Shown here piece after piece: positions 12,868-21,266 of a stretch of DNA of 37,745 bases. The position numbers were made by a program, and so were the translations under genes. Location of the stretch: the IMG/VR virus record IMGVR_UViG_3300021185_000102, positions 1 to 37,745 of that record; one strand, given 5' to 3'. Below the pieces are notes generated by a model. That model did no database searches. It worked only from the letters and a program-made list of their open reading frames with translations, and was not told the origin of the DNA. Position 1 is the stretch's first letter; each line of letters starts with the position of its first letter. The stretch comes from a virus.

Positions 12868-14139
12868 ATGTCATTATTTAGAGGCTCAACAGGTATAGGT
12901 ACAGGAACTATAGAGGCTAAGGCACTTACGTTATCTGACTATGATACTGCGTCTTGGAATGTTTATAGCTTTTTTGGAAACGGCACTAGTAAGGTTTTTA
13001 ACCTAGAATCAGACGCAGGAAGTTCAAACAACACACAAATTTATATAGATGGCGTTTACCAAGAAAAAGAAACATATAGTTTAACAGAAACAGTTCTAAC
13101 TTTTTCAGAAGCTCCTCCTCTTGGAGCATCTATTGAAGTCATGGTTGCAGAAATTATGCCTATTGGTGTAACTACTTCCGACCTAGTATCTCATTTACCA
13201 GAAGGCACAGGAGCGTCTTTTACTGACGTTCAAACTGAACTCCGAAGTCTAAAGAAAGCTGTTGGTGGTACTAATCAAATTTTGTCAGTAGATACCTTTA
13301 CTGGTGATGGTTCTACAACTACATTTACAATGACTGACTCCGCAGGTGATTCTTCCACACTTACTGTCGTTATTGACGGTTTAGTTCAAGAGATAGGTTC
13401 TTACAGTGTTACTAACGGCACTTCTTTAATTTTTTCTCAGGCTCCTTTATTGGGTTCCGTTATTGAAGTAAGGGCTTTAGTGCGTGGGGATATTATTTCT
13501 ACTGAGTTAAAGACTAATGAGTTTGTAGCTAACGGCACAACTCTTGATTTTACTCTTAGTGCTTCTGCTATTAAGAACAATACTTTTGTTTATATTAATG
13601 GTGTGTATCAGTTTAAAAGCTCTTACGCAGTATCAGACACGACACTTACTTTTTCTCAAGCTCCTCCTAATAACTCTGTTATTGAGGTTATGCTTGTTGG
13701 GTTTACTACATCTATCGTAGCTACACCAGCGGCAGACAGTGTAGGAACATCAGCTATACAAGACAATGCAATTACCACAGCCAAGATAGCAGATAATTCA
13801 GTTACCACAGCCAAGATAGCTGACGATGCTGTAACAGCGGCTAAAATAGCTTCAGAGCCTATATCGGTAGGCATAACAACTGTAGTTACTTCTGCATCCA
13901 TGACGGCTACGGTTAACACTCACGTTTACGTTAGCGCGGCAGGTAGAACTATTACGCTTCCTGCTTCACCAACCATAGGCCAAAGAGTCTTGGTTACGGT
14001 GGGTAACTTTACAGACACAGTGGTAGGTAGGAACGGAAGTAACATAATGAGCAGTGCTTCTGACTTCACAATGGATGCCGCTTATCTTTCCATACAATTC
14101 ATATATACAGACGCAACGCAAGGGTGGGTAATGTCGTGA
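12868..14139 (+). CDS. Repetitive tail fibre protein
   Basis: A 423-aa fibre-type protein built of repeats. Three copies of a roughly 60-residue beta module (residues 34-93, 143-204, 218-278) share F-GNG/GDG, a V/IYIDGVYQ strand, SY-V and LTFSQAPP-(x)-S-VIEV. A short helical stretch of three 10-residue repeats follows (301-329, ITTAKIADN type), the kind that trimerises into a coiled coil, then a C-terminal beta domain (TITLPASPTIGQRVLVTVGN). The repeats suggest an extended trimer, probably a structural shaft bearing receptor-binding tips. It begins just after the capsid terminator (AGAGGT ribosome-binding site) and its TGA overlaps the next start. Confidence 0.75.
   Translation: MSLFRGSTGIGTGTIEAKALTLSDYDTASWNVYSFFGNGTSKVFNLESDAGSSNNTQIYIDGVYQEKETYSLTETVLTFSEAPPLGASIEVMVAEIMPIGVTTSDLVSHLPEGTGASFTDVQTELRSLKKAVGGTNQILSVDTFTGDGSTTTFTMTDSAGDSSTLTVVIDGLVQEIGSYSVTNGTSLIFSQAPLLGSVIEVRALVRGDIISTELKTNEFVANGTTLDFTLSASAIKNNTFVYINGVYQFKSSYAVSDTTLTFSQAPPNNSVIEVMLVGFTTSIVATPAADSVGTSAIQDNAITTAKIADNSVTTAKIADDAVTAAKIASEPISVGITTVVTSASMTATVNTHVYVSAAGRTITLPASPTIGQRVLVTVGNFTDTVVGRNGSNIMSSASDFTMDAAYLSIQFIYTDATQGWVMS
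13772..13820 (+). repeat. 30-bp-period direct repeat within the fibre gene
   Basis: TTACCACAGCCAAGATAGC occurs exactly at 13772-13790 and 13802-13820, with a degenerate third copy following (13832-13850). Each 30-bp unit encodes one TTAKIADN-type decapeptide. The near-perfect DNA identity points to recent slippage or recombination that could lengthen or shorten the fibre. Confidence 0.8.
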
Positions 14140-14936
14140 GTAATTTTTCAGATTTCATAGGTAGTGGTGGAGGTAGTGCTTCATTCCCCACAATCTTTTT
14201 ACACAAGTCTCAAACATGGGTTCCTCCGCAAGACGGCAACATAATGATTCACGTTATTGGGGCAGGTGGTAGTGGTAGTTGTTCTAATAGTGCCTCCTAC
14301 CTTCAAAGCGGTGCGGCAGGAGGTTATTGCAAAAAGAACTCTTTAGCTGTTACCACATCTGGCTCCTTTACTGTGGTGACTGGTGCAGGTGGAGCGCAGA
14401 CAATAGGGTCTTTTTCGGCAGGAGTCGCAGGAGGCACTACGACTGTTGCAGGTACAGGACTAAGTGCTACGCTAACAGCTACTGGTGGTGCAGGAGGGGC
14501 TTTAAGTAGTGGCACTTACACTACTGGTGGTACTGCTTCCAATGGAGACATAAACAACGCAGGTGGACGCGGTGGCTGGAAGAGAGGCGGTGGTGCTGTT
14601 GGTTTAACAGGAGCAGGTAATGACGGGGTTATAGTAGATTTTTTAGGTACTGGAGGTAATTGCGATATTTTAGGAGATTTTTATTCTTCTAGTTTGGGCC
14701 AGTTGTCTGGCAGTGCTGGTGGCACAGGTACATATGTTTACACATACGGTATTGGTGGCGATTATGCGGCAGGGCCGTTAGCAGGTGCGGCAGGAATTTA
14801 CAAAGAATCATTAAATGCCGCCTCTGGTAATGCCTCTATAGGTGGTGGAGGTGGCTGGGGTTATTATAATGGCGTAGGATACGTTACCTCAGGCCGTGGT
14901 GGTGAAGGCTGTGTTGTTATTCAGTACATACCGTAA
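14136..14936 (+). CDS. Glycine-rich tail/adhesin protein
   Basis: A 266-aa protein starting with GTG at 14136 inside the preceding stop (GTGA); a GTG four codons upstream is the alternative. A short N-terminal part (FIGSGGGSASFPTIFLHKSQ, WVPPQDGNIMIHVIGAGGSG) leads into a long glycine-rich region with many GGAGG and GTGG stretches and the C-terminal GGGGGWGYYNG. The ending GRGGEGCVVIQYIP recurs in glycine-rich phage fibre and adhesin proteins. Such domains can stack as polyglycine II helices, as in T4-like gp38 adhesins. It is probably a receptor-binding or spike component. Composition is biased toward Gly, Ala, Ser and Thr. Confidence 0.68.
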   Translation: MSNFSDFIGSGGGSASFPTIFLHKSQTWVPPQDGNIMIHVIGAGGSGSCSNSASYLQSGAAGGYCKKNSLAVTTSGSFTVVTGAGGAQTIGSFSAGVAGGTTTVAGTGLSATLTATGGAGGALSSGTYTTGGTASNGDINNAGGRGGWKRGGGAVGLTGAGNDGVIVDFLGTGGNCDILGDFYSSSLGQLSGSAGGTGTYVYTYGIGGDYAAGPLAGAAGIYKESLNAASGNASIGGGGGWGYYNGVGYVTSGRGGEGCVVIQYIP

Positions 14937-14947
14937 AGGAGAATTAA

Positions 14948-15244
14948 ATGAAATATATAGTTAAAGATGCTGACGGTAACATCACAAATACCATCGTTGC
15001 AGACGCAGAGTTTGTTGAGGCTAACTTTGAACACTATGAAGAGTGGGTTGCCCCTACACCCCCAGAGCCTACAGCAGAAGAGACTGCTCGTCAGTGGCGA
15101 GATTCAGAACTAGCCTCTACTGATTACATTATTTCTTTAACAGATCATCCACAGCGTGATGCTTATATAATTTATCGGGAAGCACTTAGGGCGTGGCCTT
15201 CTACAGATGCGTTCCCTGCTACTCGTCCCGAATTAGGAGAGTAA
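14948..15244 (+). CDS. Tail assembly chaperone-like protein
   Basis: A 98-aa protein with a short beta N-terminus (MKYIVKDADGNITNTIVADA), a Pro-rich linker (APTPPEPTAEE) and a C-terminal helical motif, ARQWRDSELASTDYIISLTD then HPQRDAYIIYREALRAWPST. This last part matches the phage tail assembly chaperone family (Phage_tail_APC type). Such proteins help fold or attach tail fibres and often sit beside them, as here between a glycine-rich protein and two tailspikes. AAAGGAG precedes the ATG. It is probably a folding helper for one of the neighbours. Confidence 0.7.
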   Translation: MKYIVKDADGNITNTIVADAEFVEANFEHYEEWVAPTPPEPTAEETARQWRDSELASTDYIISLTDHPQRDAYIIYREALRAWPSTDAFPATRPELGE

Positions 15245-15245
15245 T

Positions 15246-17090
15246 ATGTCTTTAACAAAAGCAACAAACACGATGATCGAAGGAGCGCCTAACAATGTTA
15301 GAGACTTTGGTGCGAAAGGCGATGGTACTACAGATGACAGTACCGCTATTCAAGCCGCGTTAGACTTAAAAGGTCAGGTTTATATCCCTAGTGGCACTTA
15401 TCTAATCAACACTACCTTAAGAATAAAGTCTAATACTAAGCTATATGGTGATGGTATTGAGGCAACTGTTTTAAAAGAAGGTGGTGCAGGTACAACCCTA
15501 GCTACGATGGCTACATCAATTCTTGTCAATCAAGCGTACTCCGATAATGATGCGGCTGGTAATGATTCAATGCACGTTGAAAATATTGCATTTCATGGGC
15601 AAAGGTCTACTGCTGTTGCTGATGGTTCAGCTACTTCTTCTAACAAAGGCATTGGCGGTGTGTACTTTAAGTATGCTAGTCGATCACGTATTAGGGATTG
15701 TTACTTTAAAGACGGTTGGTGTGGCTTTGTAATTACTGGGACTCGCACAGGGTTTAATTCCCAGTCACAAAATTCTATATTTGATTGCACTGTATATAAC
15801 GCAACCTCATGGAATCAAAATGGTAATGCTGGCGTTCCAAGAGGAATATTAATTAATACTGCATATACTTATATGCGCGGTTGTTCAACTAACTCTTGTG
15901 CTACAGGGTTTTATATTGGTGGAGAACAGCTTGTCGTTGATTCCTGTAACACTTTTAACTGGACGTATGACAATGGGTTCTATTGTTTGGCCCCTGAGTT
16001 AGCTATGTCTAACTGTCGTGCAGACGGTAACAACTACGGCAACGGCATTACTCTAGCGTATAACACTGGAGCGCAATTAACTAACTGCTTTGTTCGAGAC
16101 TGTTCTAACATGGGCTTTAGAATACACGCTCCGCAAAGAAACACTAACCTGACTAACTGTAGTGCAATCAACTGTGGTTACGGATTCAGGGCAGAGAACA
16201 CTTTAGATTTTACAGGGGCTACCGTTACTGCGGCAGATGAAGTTATTAATGTAGCGCCTAGTGGTACAGCCAACGTTACAGTAAGAATGGTTACTGTTGA
16301 CTTAGGAACGCCCATATCAGGCACGCTGTTTACTGCTGATGGTTGGCTTAATATGTCTGGCGCTAGTGTTGCAGGGTTTAACGGATCATTTCCTATATAC
16401 AGTGTTAGCGGTAATACTATTAAGTACATATCTGAAGACGCTACTGCTGGCAATGCTGGCGGTACACCAGTAGTTAAATATTGTACTCACGATATAAACT
16501 TAAACAACATTGTTTCTGATACATCTGAATTAGATGGCATTCAATTACATGAAGCAGGCAATGTAGTAATTAACAACGCTACTGTTAGAACTGCAAAAAG
16601 AAATGGTGTGGGTATTGAAGACTCTAGGTCTATCACAGTCCATAACTCTATGTTCTACGAGACATACAAGTCTGCTGTGTACTCAGAAGATTCACGCAAT
16701 GTTTGTATTGATAACGTGAAGACTTACGATACAAAAGGTGCGGCAGACACTGCATCTAATCGAGGTGTTGTTAGTTGGTATCAAACGCAAGGACTTACAG
16801 TGACTAATGTGGTAGGCACTAGCTATAAGGCGTATTGGATTTCTCAATTATCTACCGCTGAGACCATACCAAGTACAGGTATTGTTAAAGATAACTTTAG
16901 AACAGATAACATTACACAACAAGATTACACTAAATTTCCTATTCATTACGAGGGTTCTGGATCAGGTTCTCCTGAAGGTGTAGTGCTTGCTGGAGTAGGC
17001 TCCGTTTGGTATCGAAATAACGGAGGCGCTAATACATCTTTATACATCAAAGAATCTGGCACAACCAATACTGGTTGGGTTGCTAAATAA
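15246..17090 (+). CDS. Tailspike, right-handed beta-helix (pectate-lyase-like)
   Basis: A 614-aa tailspike. After a 15-residue N-terminal tag shared with the next gene (LTKATN-MI-GA), the VRDFGAKGDGTTDDSTAIQA motif opens a pectate lyase-type right-handed beta-helix; YIPSGTYLINTTLRI and KLYGDGIEATVL follow. Repeated short strands with Asn/Cys-rich turns (SNCRADGNN, LTNCFVRDC, NCSAINCGYG) run to about residue 530. The C-terminal end (SVWYRNNGGANTSLYIKESG) is common in phage spikes and may trimerise. It probably binds and may cleave surface polysaccharide. The active-site residues cannot be fixed by eye. Confidence 0.82.
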   Translation: MSLTKATNTMIEGAPNNVRDFGAKGDGTTDDSTAIQAALDLKGQVYIPSGTYLINTTLRIKSNTKLYGDGIEATVLKEGGAGTTLATMATSILVNQAYSDNDAAGNDSMHVENIAFHGQRSTAVADGSATSSNKGIGGVYFKYASRSRIRDCYFKDGWCGFVITGTRTGFNSQSQNSIFDCTVYNATSWNQNGNAGVPRGILINTAYTYMRGCSTNSCATGFYIGGEQLVVDSCNTFNWTYDNGFYCLAPELAMSNCRADGNNYGNGITLAYNTGAQLTNCFVRDCSNMGFRIHAPQRNTNLTNCSAINCGYGFRAENTLDFTGATVTAADEVINVAPSGTANVTVRMVTVDLGTPISGTLFTADGWLNMSGASVAGFNGSFPIYSVSGNTIKYISEDATAGNAGGTPVVKYCTHDINLNNIVSDTSELDGIQLHEAGNVVINNATVRTAKRNGVGIEDSRSITVHNSMFYETYKSAVYSEDSRNVCIDNVKTYDTKGAADTASNRGVVSWYQTQGLTVTNVVGTSYKAYWISQLSTAETIPSTGIVKDNFRTDNITQQDYTKFPIHYEGSGSGSPEGVVLAGVGSVWYRNNGGANTSLYIKESGTTNTGWVAK

Positions 17091-17107
17091 AATATAAGGA
17101 AAATAAC

Positions 17108-18787
17108 ATGGCTTTAACAAAAGCAACAAACAGAATGATCAAAGGCGCTCAGGTCAACATAAAAGATTTTGAAAGCCTTTCTTCTGGTGGTACTGACTGG
17201 CAACCAGCAATTCAAGCGGCTATTGATAGTTTAGATACTGGAAGTGACTACATTACAGGTGGAGTAATTTACTTTCCAGTAGGTCGATACTACATTAAGT
17301 CACCTATTGTAATTCGTACAACTGGAGAGGGAGTAGAAAAATTAACATCTGTTACCTTACAGGGTGAAGGAATTCATAACACTATTATTGATTGTGCGGA
17401 AGGGTTTGTGGGCAATGGTGAGTCCGCGCAATGGCAAGCTATTCAAGCATTAAACCCTACTTACTGCGCGTTTAAAGACTTTCAAGTGTTAGGAAACAAT
17501 CGTGTGGCGATTGGACTTGAACTAGAAGGTGGAACCCCTCTTGTCGCTGGAAGTGAGATACTTGTTGAAAGAGTTTTTAGCCAAAACTTCACAGCCTCCT
17601 GTTTCCTCGTTCATCGTTGCTTTATGGTGACAATGACTCAGTGTCGATCTAAGGGCGGTGTAACAGGTTTCGATTTTAGTGGCGGTTACAACACTTCATT
17701 AAACGTAGAAAACTGCTATGCGCTAAATACTACTACCACAGGACAAGGTTTCTTAATTTCAGACGTAAGTTACAGTAACTTTACAGCCTGTGGCGCTGAC
17801 AATACTGGTCGTTATGGGTATCGAGTAAGAAATACATCAGGTGTTTCTTTTGATAATTGTGGTGCTGAATCATCTTTAAGGTCGGGTTTTTTGTTTGAAG
17901 CAAATACAACATTTGATGATGATGCTTTAATAAGTGGAACTAGATGTACATTAAATTCTTGTTTTACGTCTGCTACTAATTCAGCTAATTCGGGGTACGG
18001 TTCGTTACGTAGCGAGTTAGAGAATCAAAATAAATTTTCTTTCACTATGCCTTCTGGAACGCCAGTAGTAGGTAACAATTATACTGTTAACGGATCGACA
18101 TATAATGTTTATTATCTTAAGGTAAACGGAGACGGAAGCTCTTTTATTAAAACCACAAGAACAGTAGGATCAACTACACCCCCTGCATCTGGAACATTAA
18201 GCGGCACTCCAAATTTAACGTTTAATGCTTCTTCAGACCTTTTAAGCTCTGTTGATGTTGAGATTAACAGGTATGCTGAAAACAGTGTTACAGGTGCTAT
18301 TTCAGTAACAAATGGAGGGGTTGATGAAAATCATAAACTTTCTCTTAATAGCTGTAAACTTACTGGTTCTATTGCAAGCACAGTTGCAGTTCTTAATCCT
18401 ATTGATGTAACTCGCGTAAACAACTTGCCTGTTACTGGCGCTAATACTCCTGTTGTAGATTTAGCTTCTATATTTGGTAACTCTCTTAATTACTCAGGCA
18501 TATTGCATATTGTTGCTAGTAACTCATCACCTGTCAGTTTATCGGCCGCTAATACTTCTTCTTATGTTCTTCTTGTAACAAAGTATACAATCGGTGCTGA
18601 CTCTTATGCAATTAATGTGACAGAGATTGCTAAAAATGGATTAATAACAGGCGGTAGCGCAAATCATCCGTCATTTACATGGACAGGTGACGAAGCAAAC
18701 AATCAATTAGAAGCTACTCCAGTTAGCAATACATCTGGTAACTTTTATTTTCACATTGGGCAGTTAGGCGCATTGTCCGCATCTTAA
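17108..18787 (+). CDS. Second tailspike, beta-helix
   Basis: A 559-aa protein whose start (MALTKATNRMIKGAQVNIKDF) is clearly homologous to the upstream spike; 21 bases of DNA (15250-15270 and 17112-17132) are identical. GGVIYFPVGRYYIKSPIVI and LQGEGIHNTIIDC mark the first turns of a right-handed beta-helix, which continues through short repeats (SYSNFTACGADNTGRYGYRV). The C-terminal half beyond residue 330 differs in composition (VVGNNYTVNGSTYNVYYLK) and probably forms separate beta domains for receptor recognition. It is likely a second specificity determinant attached through the same N-terminal tag. Confidence 0.78.
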   Translation: MALTKATNRMIKGAQVNIKDFESLSSGGTDWQPAIQAAIDSLDTGSDYITGGVIYFPVGRYYIKSPIVIRTTGEGVEKLTSVTLQGEGIHNTIIDCAEGFVGNGESAQWQAIQALNPTYCAFKDFQVLGNNRVAIGLELEGGTPLVAGSEILVERVFSQNFTASCFLVHRCFMVTMTQCRSKGGVTGFDFSGGYNTSLNVENCYALNTTTTGQGFLISDVSYSNFTACGADNTGRYGYRVRNTSGVSFDNCGAESSLRSGFLFEANTTFDDDALISGTRCTLNSCFTSATNSANSGYGSLRSELENQNKFSFTMPSGTPVVGNNYTVNGSTYNVYYLKVNGDGSSFIKTTRTVGSTTPPASGTLSGTPNLTFNASSDLLSSVDVEINRYAENSVTGAISVTNGGVDENHKLSLNSCKLTGSIASTVAVLNPIDVTRVNNLPVTGANTPVVDLASIFGNSLNYSGILHIVASNSSPVSLSAANTSSYVLLVTKYTIGADSYAINVTEIAKNGLITGGSANHPSFTWTGDEANNQLEATPVSNTSGNFYFHIGQLGALSAS

Positions 18788-18804
18788 TTTAACGAGGTTT
18801 TAAA

Positions 18805-19140
18805 ATGTCAAATCCATTTATAGACAGGAAAAGAGAAGAACTTAACGGAAGCGTAACTGACATGGTTCCTGTGACTCCTTCTGATAGTACAGATAACGTA
18901 GGAACTAGTCCTAGATATAGACAGTCTACTTTAGCTTCACCCCCTGACGGTTCAGATGGCGTAACCAATAACATTGCTATTGGCCTATACATCACAGGAG
19001 CAGGAAACGTATCATTTCATAATATAGATGGAACTACGCGCACAATAGCTGTTCCTGATAACTTTTACTTAGTATGTTCTGTTAAGCGTGTGCTTGCTAC
19101 TGGTACTACAGCTACTGGCATACATGCGATAATTGCATGA
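18805..19140 (+). CDS. Small virion-associated protein (putative)
   Basis: A 111-aa protein with a disordered, charged N-terminus (residues 1-50) and a beta-rich C-terminal part: IGLYITGAGNVSFHNIDGTT, then FYLVCSVKRVLATGTTATGI. The second half resembles small phage proteins with a GAGDVSV...VKRVLATGTTAT signature, of unknown but probably structural function. It follows the spike by 17 bp and its TGA overlaps the next ATG (ATGA), so it is made with the glycine-rich protein that follows. Confidence 0.62.
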   Translation: MSNPFIDRKREELNGSVTDMVPVTPSDSTDNVGTSPRYRQSTLASPPDGSDGVTNNIAIGLYITGAGNVSFHNIDGTTRTIAVPDNFYLVCSVKRVLATGTTATGIHAIIA

Positions 19141-20012
19141 TTGGCGCTAATGTAAGTGCATTCTCTATCGGCAAGGCTGTTGGTCGTGGTGGTGGTGAAG
19201 GGCCATTTGAACTTACTTACGCTGTGCAAGCTGGTGGTGCTTCTGGTGGAGGTAACGGAAATCCTATGGGTGCTGGCGGTGGCGGTGGATTACTAACGGC
19301 TACAGACAGTTCTACTTATGTTAAAAATACCGCTTACTCAGTAACAGTTGGAGCAGGAGGTTCAGGGTATGGCACCCATACAGGAAACAACGGTTCTAAC
19401 TCTACTTTTGCTAGCCATACCTCTACAGGTGGAGGCGGTGGTGGTTATGGCGGTTCTCACGGAGTAGGTTCGGGAGGATGTGGTGGTGGAACTGGTTATT
19501 ACGGAGCGCCAGCTGGCACTGGAATAGCTGGCCCTCCAAGACAAGGATATGACGGTGGTATTGGGTCAGGTGTTAGCCCAGTCTATGGATCAGGAGGCGG
19601 TGGTGGAACTGCAAGTGCAGGACTCAACGGCACAAGCACCACTATTGGAAACGGTGGCGCTGGAACGCAAATAAGCGCATCAGGTTTGACTCAGAAATTC
19701 GGTGAAGGCGGTGGAGGCGGTGGTTTTGGCTCAGTAGGTTTAGGAGGCGGTAATAACTCTACAGGCGGTGGCGGTAATGGAGGCAATGGAAGTGTGTTGC
19801 CGCAAGCTGGAGGAACCAATAGTGGTGGTGGTGGTGGAGGAAATGCAGGAAATGGGGCTAGTGGGGGTTCAGGTATTATACTTTTAATTTATCCTACTTC
19901 TGTAACAGCAACATTCTCTGCTGGCGTTACTTCTAGCTCGTCAACTCACTCAGGAAATACTGTTACTCAAATCACAGCCGCTGGCCCATCTGACACAGTA
20001 ACCTTTGGATAA
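19137..20012 (+). CDS. Second glycine-rich tail/adhesin protein
   Basis: A 291-aa protein beginning within the preceding stop (ATGA). The N-terminus MIGANVSAFSIGKAVGRGGG is short. Then comes a Gly-rich domain with many four- to six-residue glycine runs from about residue 35 to 250 (GAGGGGGLLTATDSS, GGGGGGYGGSHGVGSGGCGG). The end of the Gly-rich part (GASGGSGIILLIYPTSVTATF) matches the closing strand of glycine-rich phage fibre proteins. It resembles the product at 14136-14936 in architecture, not in detail, so the phage encodes two glycine-rich probable receptor-binding proteins. Confidence 0.68.
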   Translation: MIGANVSAFSIGKAVGRGGGEGPFELTYAVQAGGASGGGNGNPMGAGGGGGLLTATDSSTYVKNTAYSVTVGAGGSGYGTHTGNNGSNSTFASHTSTGGGGGGYGGSHGVGSGGCGGGTGYYGAPAGTGIAGPPRQGYDGGIGSGVSPVYGSGGGGGTASAGLNGTSTTIGNGGAGTQISASGLTQKFGEGGGGGGFGSVGLGGGNNSTGGGGNGGNGSVLPQAGGTNSGGGGGGNAGNGASGGSGIILLIYPTSVTATFSAGVTSSSSTHSGNTVTQITAAGPSDTVTFG

Positions 20013-20017
20013 TCACT

Positions 20018-20362
20018 ATGGCACATTACGCAGTATTAGATAACAACATAGTCACTCAGGTGTTTGTCGGTAAAGACGAAGGCGACACTAACTGGGAAGA
20101 ATATTACGGAGCAAAGCGCACCAGCTTCAATACTAGTGGCGGTGTTCACGCTAACGATGGTACTCCCTTTCGAAAGAACTATGCAGGGATTGGCTACACA
20201 TTCGATGAGGAGCGTGATGCTTTCATACCTCCTCAGCCCTACCCTAGCTGGACACTGAACGAAGATACTTGTTTATGGGACTCACCTGTACCCTATCCAG
20301 AGGAAGGTATGTACAAGTGGGATGAAGACAATCAAGAGTGGGTAGAATTATGGACAGAGTAA
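20018..20362 (+). CDS. Conserved marine-phage protein of unknown function
   Basis: A 114-aa protein with the pattern MAHYAVLDNNIVTQVFVGKD, RKNYAGIGYTFDEERDAFIP, then PYPSWTLNEDTCLWDSPVPY, rich in Tyr, Trp and Pro. This RKNYAGIGY...DAFIPPQPYPSW signature recurs in uncharacterised proteins of cyanophages and many marine phages, often near tail-fibre genes. It is beta-rich and soluble. The start is ATG 5 bp after the glycine-rich gene. It overlaps the next gene by 13 bp. Confidence 0.72.
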   Translation: MAHYAVLDNNIVTQVFVGKDEGDTNWEEYYGAKRTSFNTSGGVHANDGTPFRKNYAGIGYTFDEERDAFIPPQPYPSWTLNEDTCLWDSPVPYPEEGMYKWDEDNQEWVELWTE

Positions 20363-20544
20363 AACAATTCTGGCGTAGCCGTAGTAACAGGTGGCAAGTC
20401 TTTGGTGTAACCTTGGCGGCTCTACAAGTCTACGTCCTACAGCTTAACTTATCTGCTGAAACTATTATGTTAGCTAGCATCCTATTTGGAATGGGTGGTA
20501 TATTCTTCCGCTATCAAACAACACAAGCAATGTCAGAGAAATAA
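20350..20544 (+). CDS. Small membrane protein with two segments (possible holin)
   Basis: A 64-aa protein, MDRVKQFWRSRSNRWQVFGV, with two likely membrane segments: about residues 16-35 (WQVFGVTLAALQVYVLQLNL) and 38-55 (ETIMLASILFGMGGIFFRY). The basic N-terminus should stay in the cytoplasm. I chose the ATG at 20350 over the GTG at 20338. It overlaps the upstream gene by 13 bp. Two membrane spans, small size and clustering with two other membrane genes make a class II holin or holin partner possible. Confidence 0.6.
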   Translation: MDRVKQFWRSRSNRWQVFGVTLAALQVYVLQLNLSAETIMLASILFGMGGIFFRYQTTQAMSEK

Positions 20545-20556
20545 AAGGAACTTATT

Positions 20557-20724
20557 ATGCTGGACGAACAAAGTAAACAAACTGTAGATGTGATTGCGGC
20601 CTCAACAGGGTTTCTTTCTTTAGCCGCTTGGTTGCCTCCCTTGGCTAGTTTATTTACTATTGTCTGGCTAGGCATTAGAATTTATGAGACAGATACAGTT
20701 CAACAATTATTAGGTAAGAAATAA
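20557..20724 (+). CDS. 55-aa holin-like membrane protein
   Basis: A short ORF from the ATG at 20557 to TAA at 20722-20724, with AAAAGGA before it. The protein MLDEQSKQTVDVIAASTGFL has a polar N-terminus, then hydrophobic segments about residues 12-25 and 26-41 (PPLASLFTIVWLGIRIYE) and a short C-terminal tail, TDTVQQLLGKK. The pattern TVDV...WLPP.A.LFTI.W.GIRIYETDTVQ.L.G.K is shared with small holin-like proteins of marine podophages. It is the best match here for a pore-forming holin to release the M15 endolysin. Confidence 0.65.
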   Translation: MLDEQSKQTVDVIAASTGFLSLAAWLPPLASLFTIVWLGIRIYETDTVQQLLGKK

Positions 20725-20726
20725 AT

Positions 20727-21266
20727 ATGACTATTCTTTTAACTAAATCAAGAAACATTACTGGCGCTCCTCTTGCTTCTGATCTTGCAGTAGGTAACGG
20801 CTCTACTACTTTTGGTGCTGAGTTAGCAGTCAATACTGCCGATAAAAAACTGTACGTTAAAGATAGTACGAATGCTGTAGTTGAGATTGCAGGAGCATTA
20901 CAGGCTTATCCTGTAGGTGCTGTTTATATCTCTGTGGACTTTACACCGCCTAGTACACTCTTTGGTGGAACTTGGGAAAGATTCGGAAAAGGTAGAACGC
21001 TTGTAAGTTTAGATAGCGAAGATACAGACTTTGACACAGCGGAAGAAACAATAGGCGCTAAGACGCATACGTTGACTACTGATGAACTTCCTGCTCACAC
21101 GCATAGTTTTACTGCTATGCAATATACTGCAATTAATAATGACCGTGGGGGCGCTGGTCAGTTAGCTGAGTCTTCCTCTAGCAACACAGAGGCTACTGGG
21201 GGCGGTGTAGCTCACAACAACATACAGCCTTCCATTGTTGTATACATGTGGAAAAGAACTGCATAA
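20727..21266 (+). CDS. Tail-collar/baseplate-type fibre tip protein
   Basis: A 179-aa protein. The N-terminus (residues 1-65) resembles a fibre head with a GSTTFGAELAVNTADKKLYV strand motif. From about residue 68 it carries the collar-domain signature of gp10/gp12-type fibres: YPVGAVYISVDFTPPSTLFG then GTWERFGKGRTLV, followed by LTTDELPAHTHSFTA and HNNIQPSIVVYMWKRTA at the end. The HTH motif can hold a metal ion in collar-type fibres. It probably forms a short fibre or spike tip contacting the cell. The stop overlaps the next ATG by one base (TAATG). Confidence 0.8.
   Translation: MTILLTKSRNITGAPLASDLAVGNGSTTFGAELAVNTADKKLYVKDSTNAVVEIAGALQAYPVGAVYISVDFTPPSTLFGGTWERFGKGRTLVSLDSEDTDFDTAEETIGAKTHTLTTDELPAHTHSFTAMQYTAINNDRGGAGQLAESSSSNTEATGGGVAHNNIQPSIVVYMWKRTA

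Noticed and set aside
13656-13919. 87-aa minus-strand ORF opposite the fibre repeats
   Set aside because: It is the antisense reading of the TTAKIADN-type repeats and has the composition expected from that.
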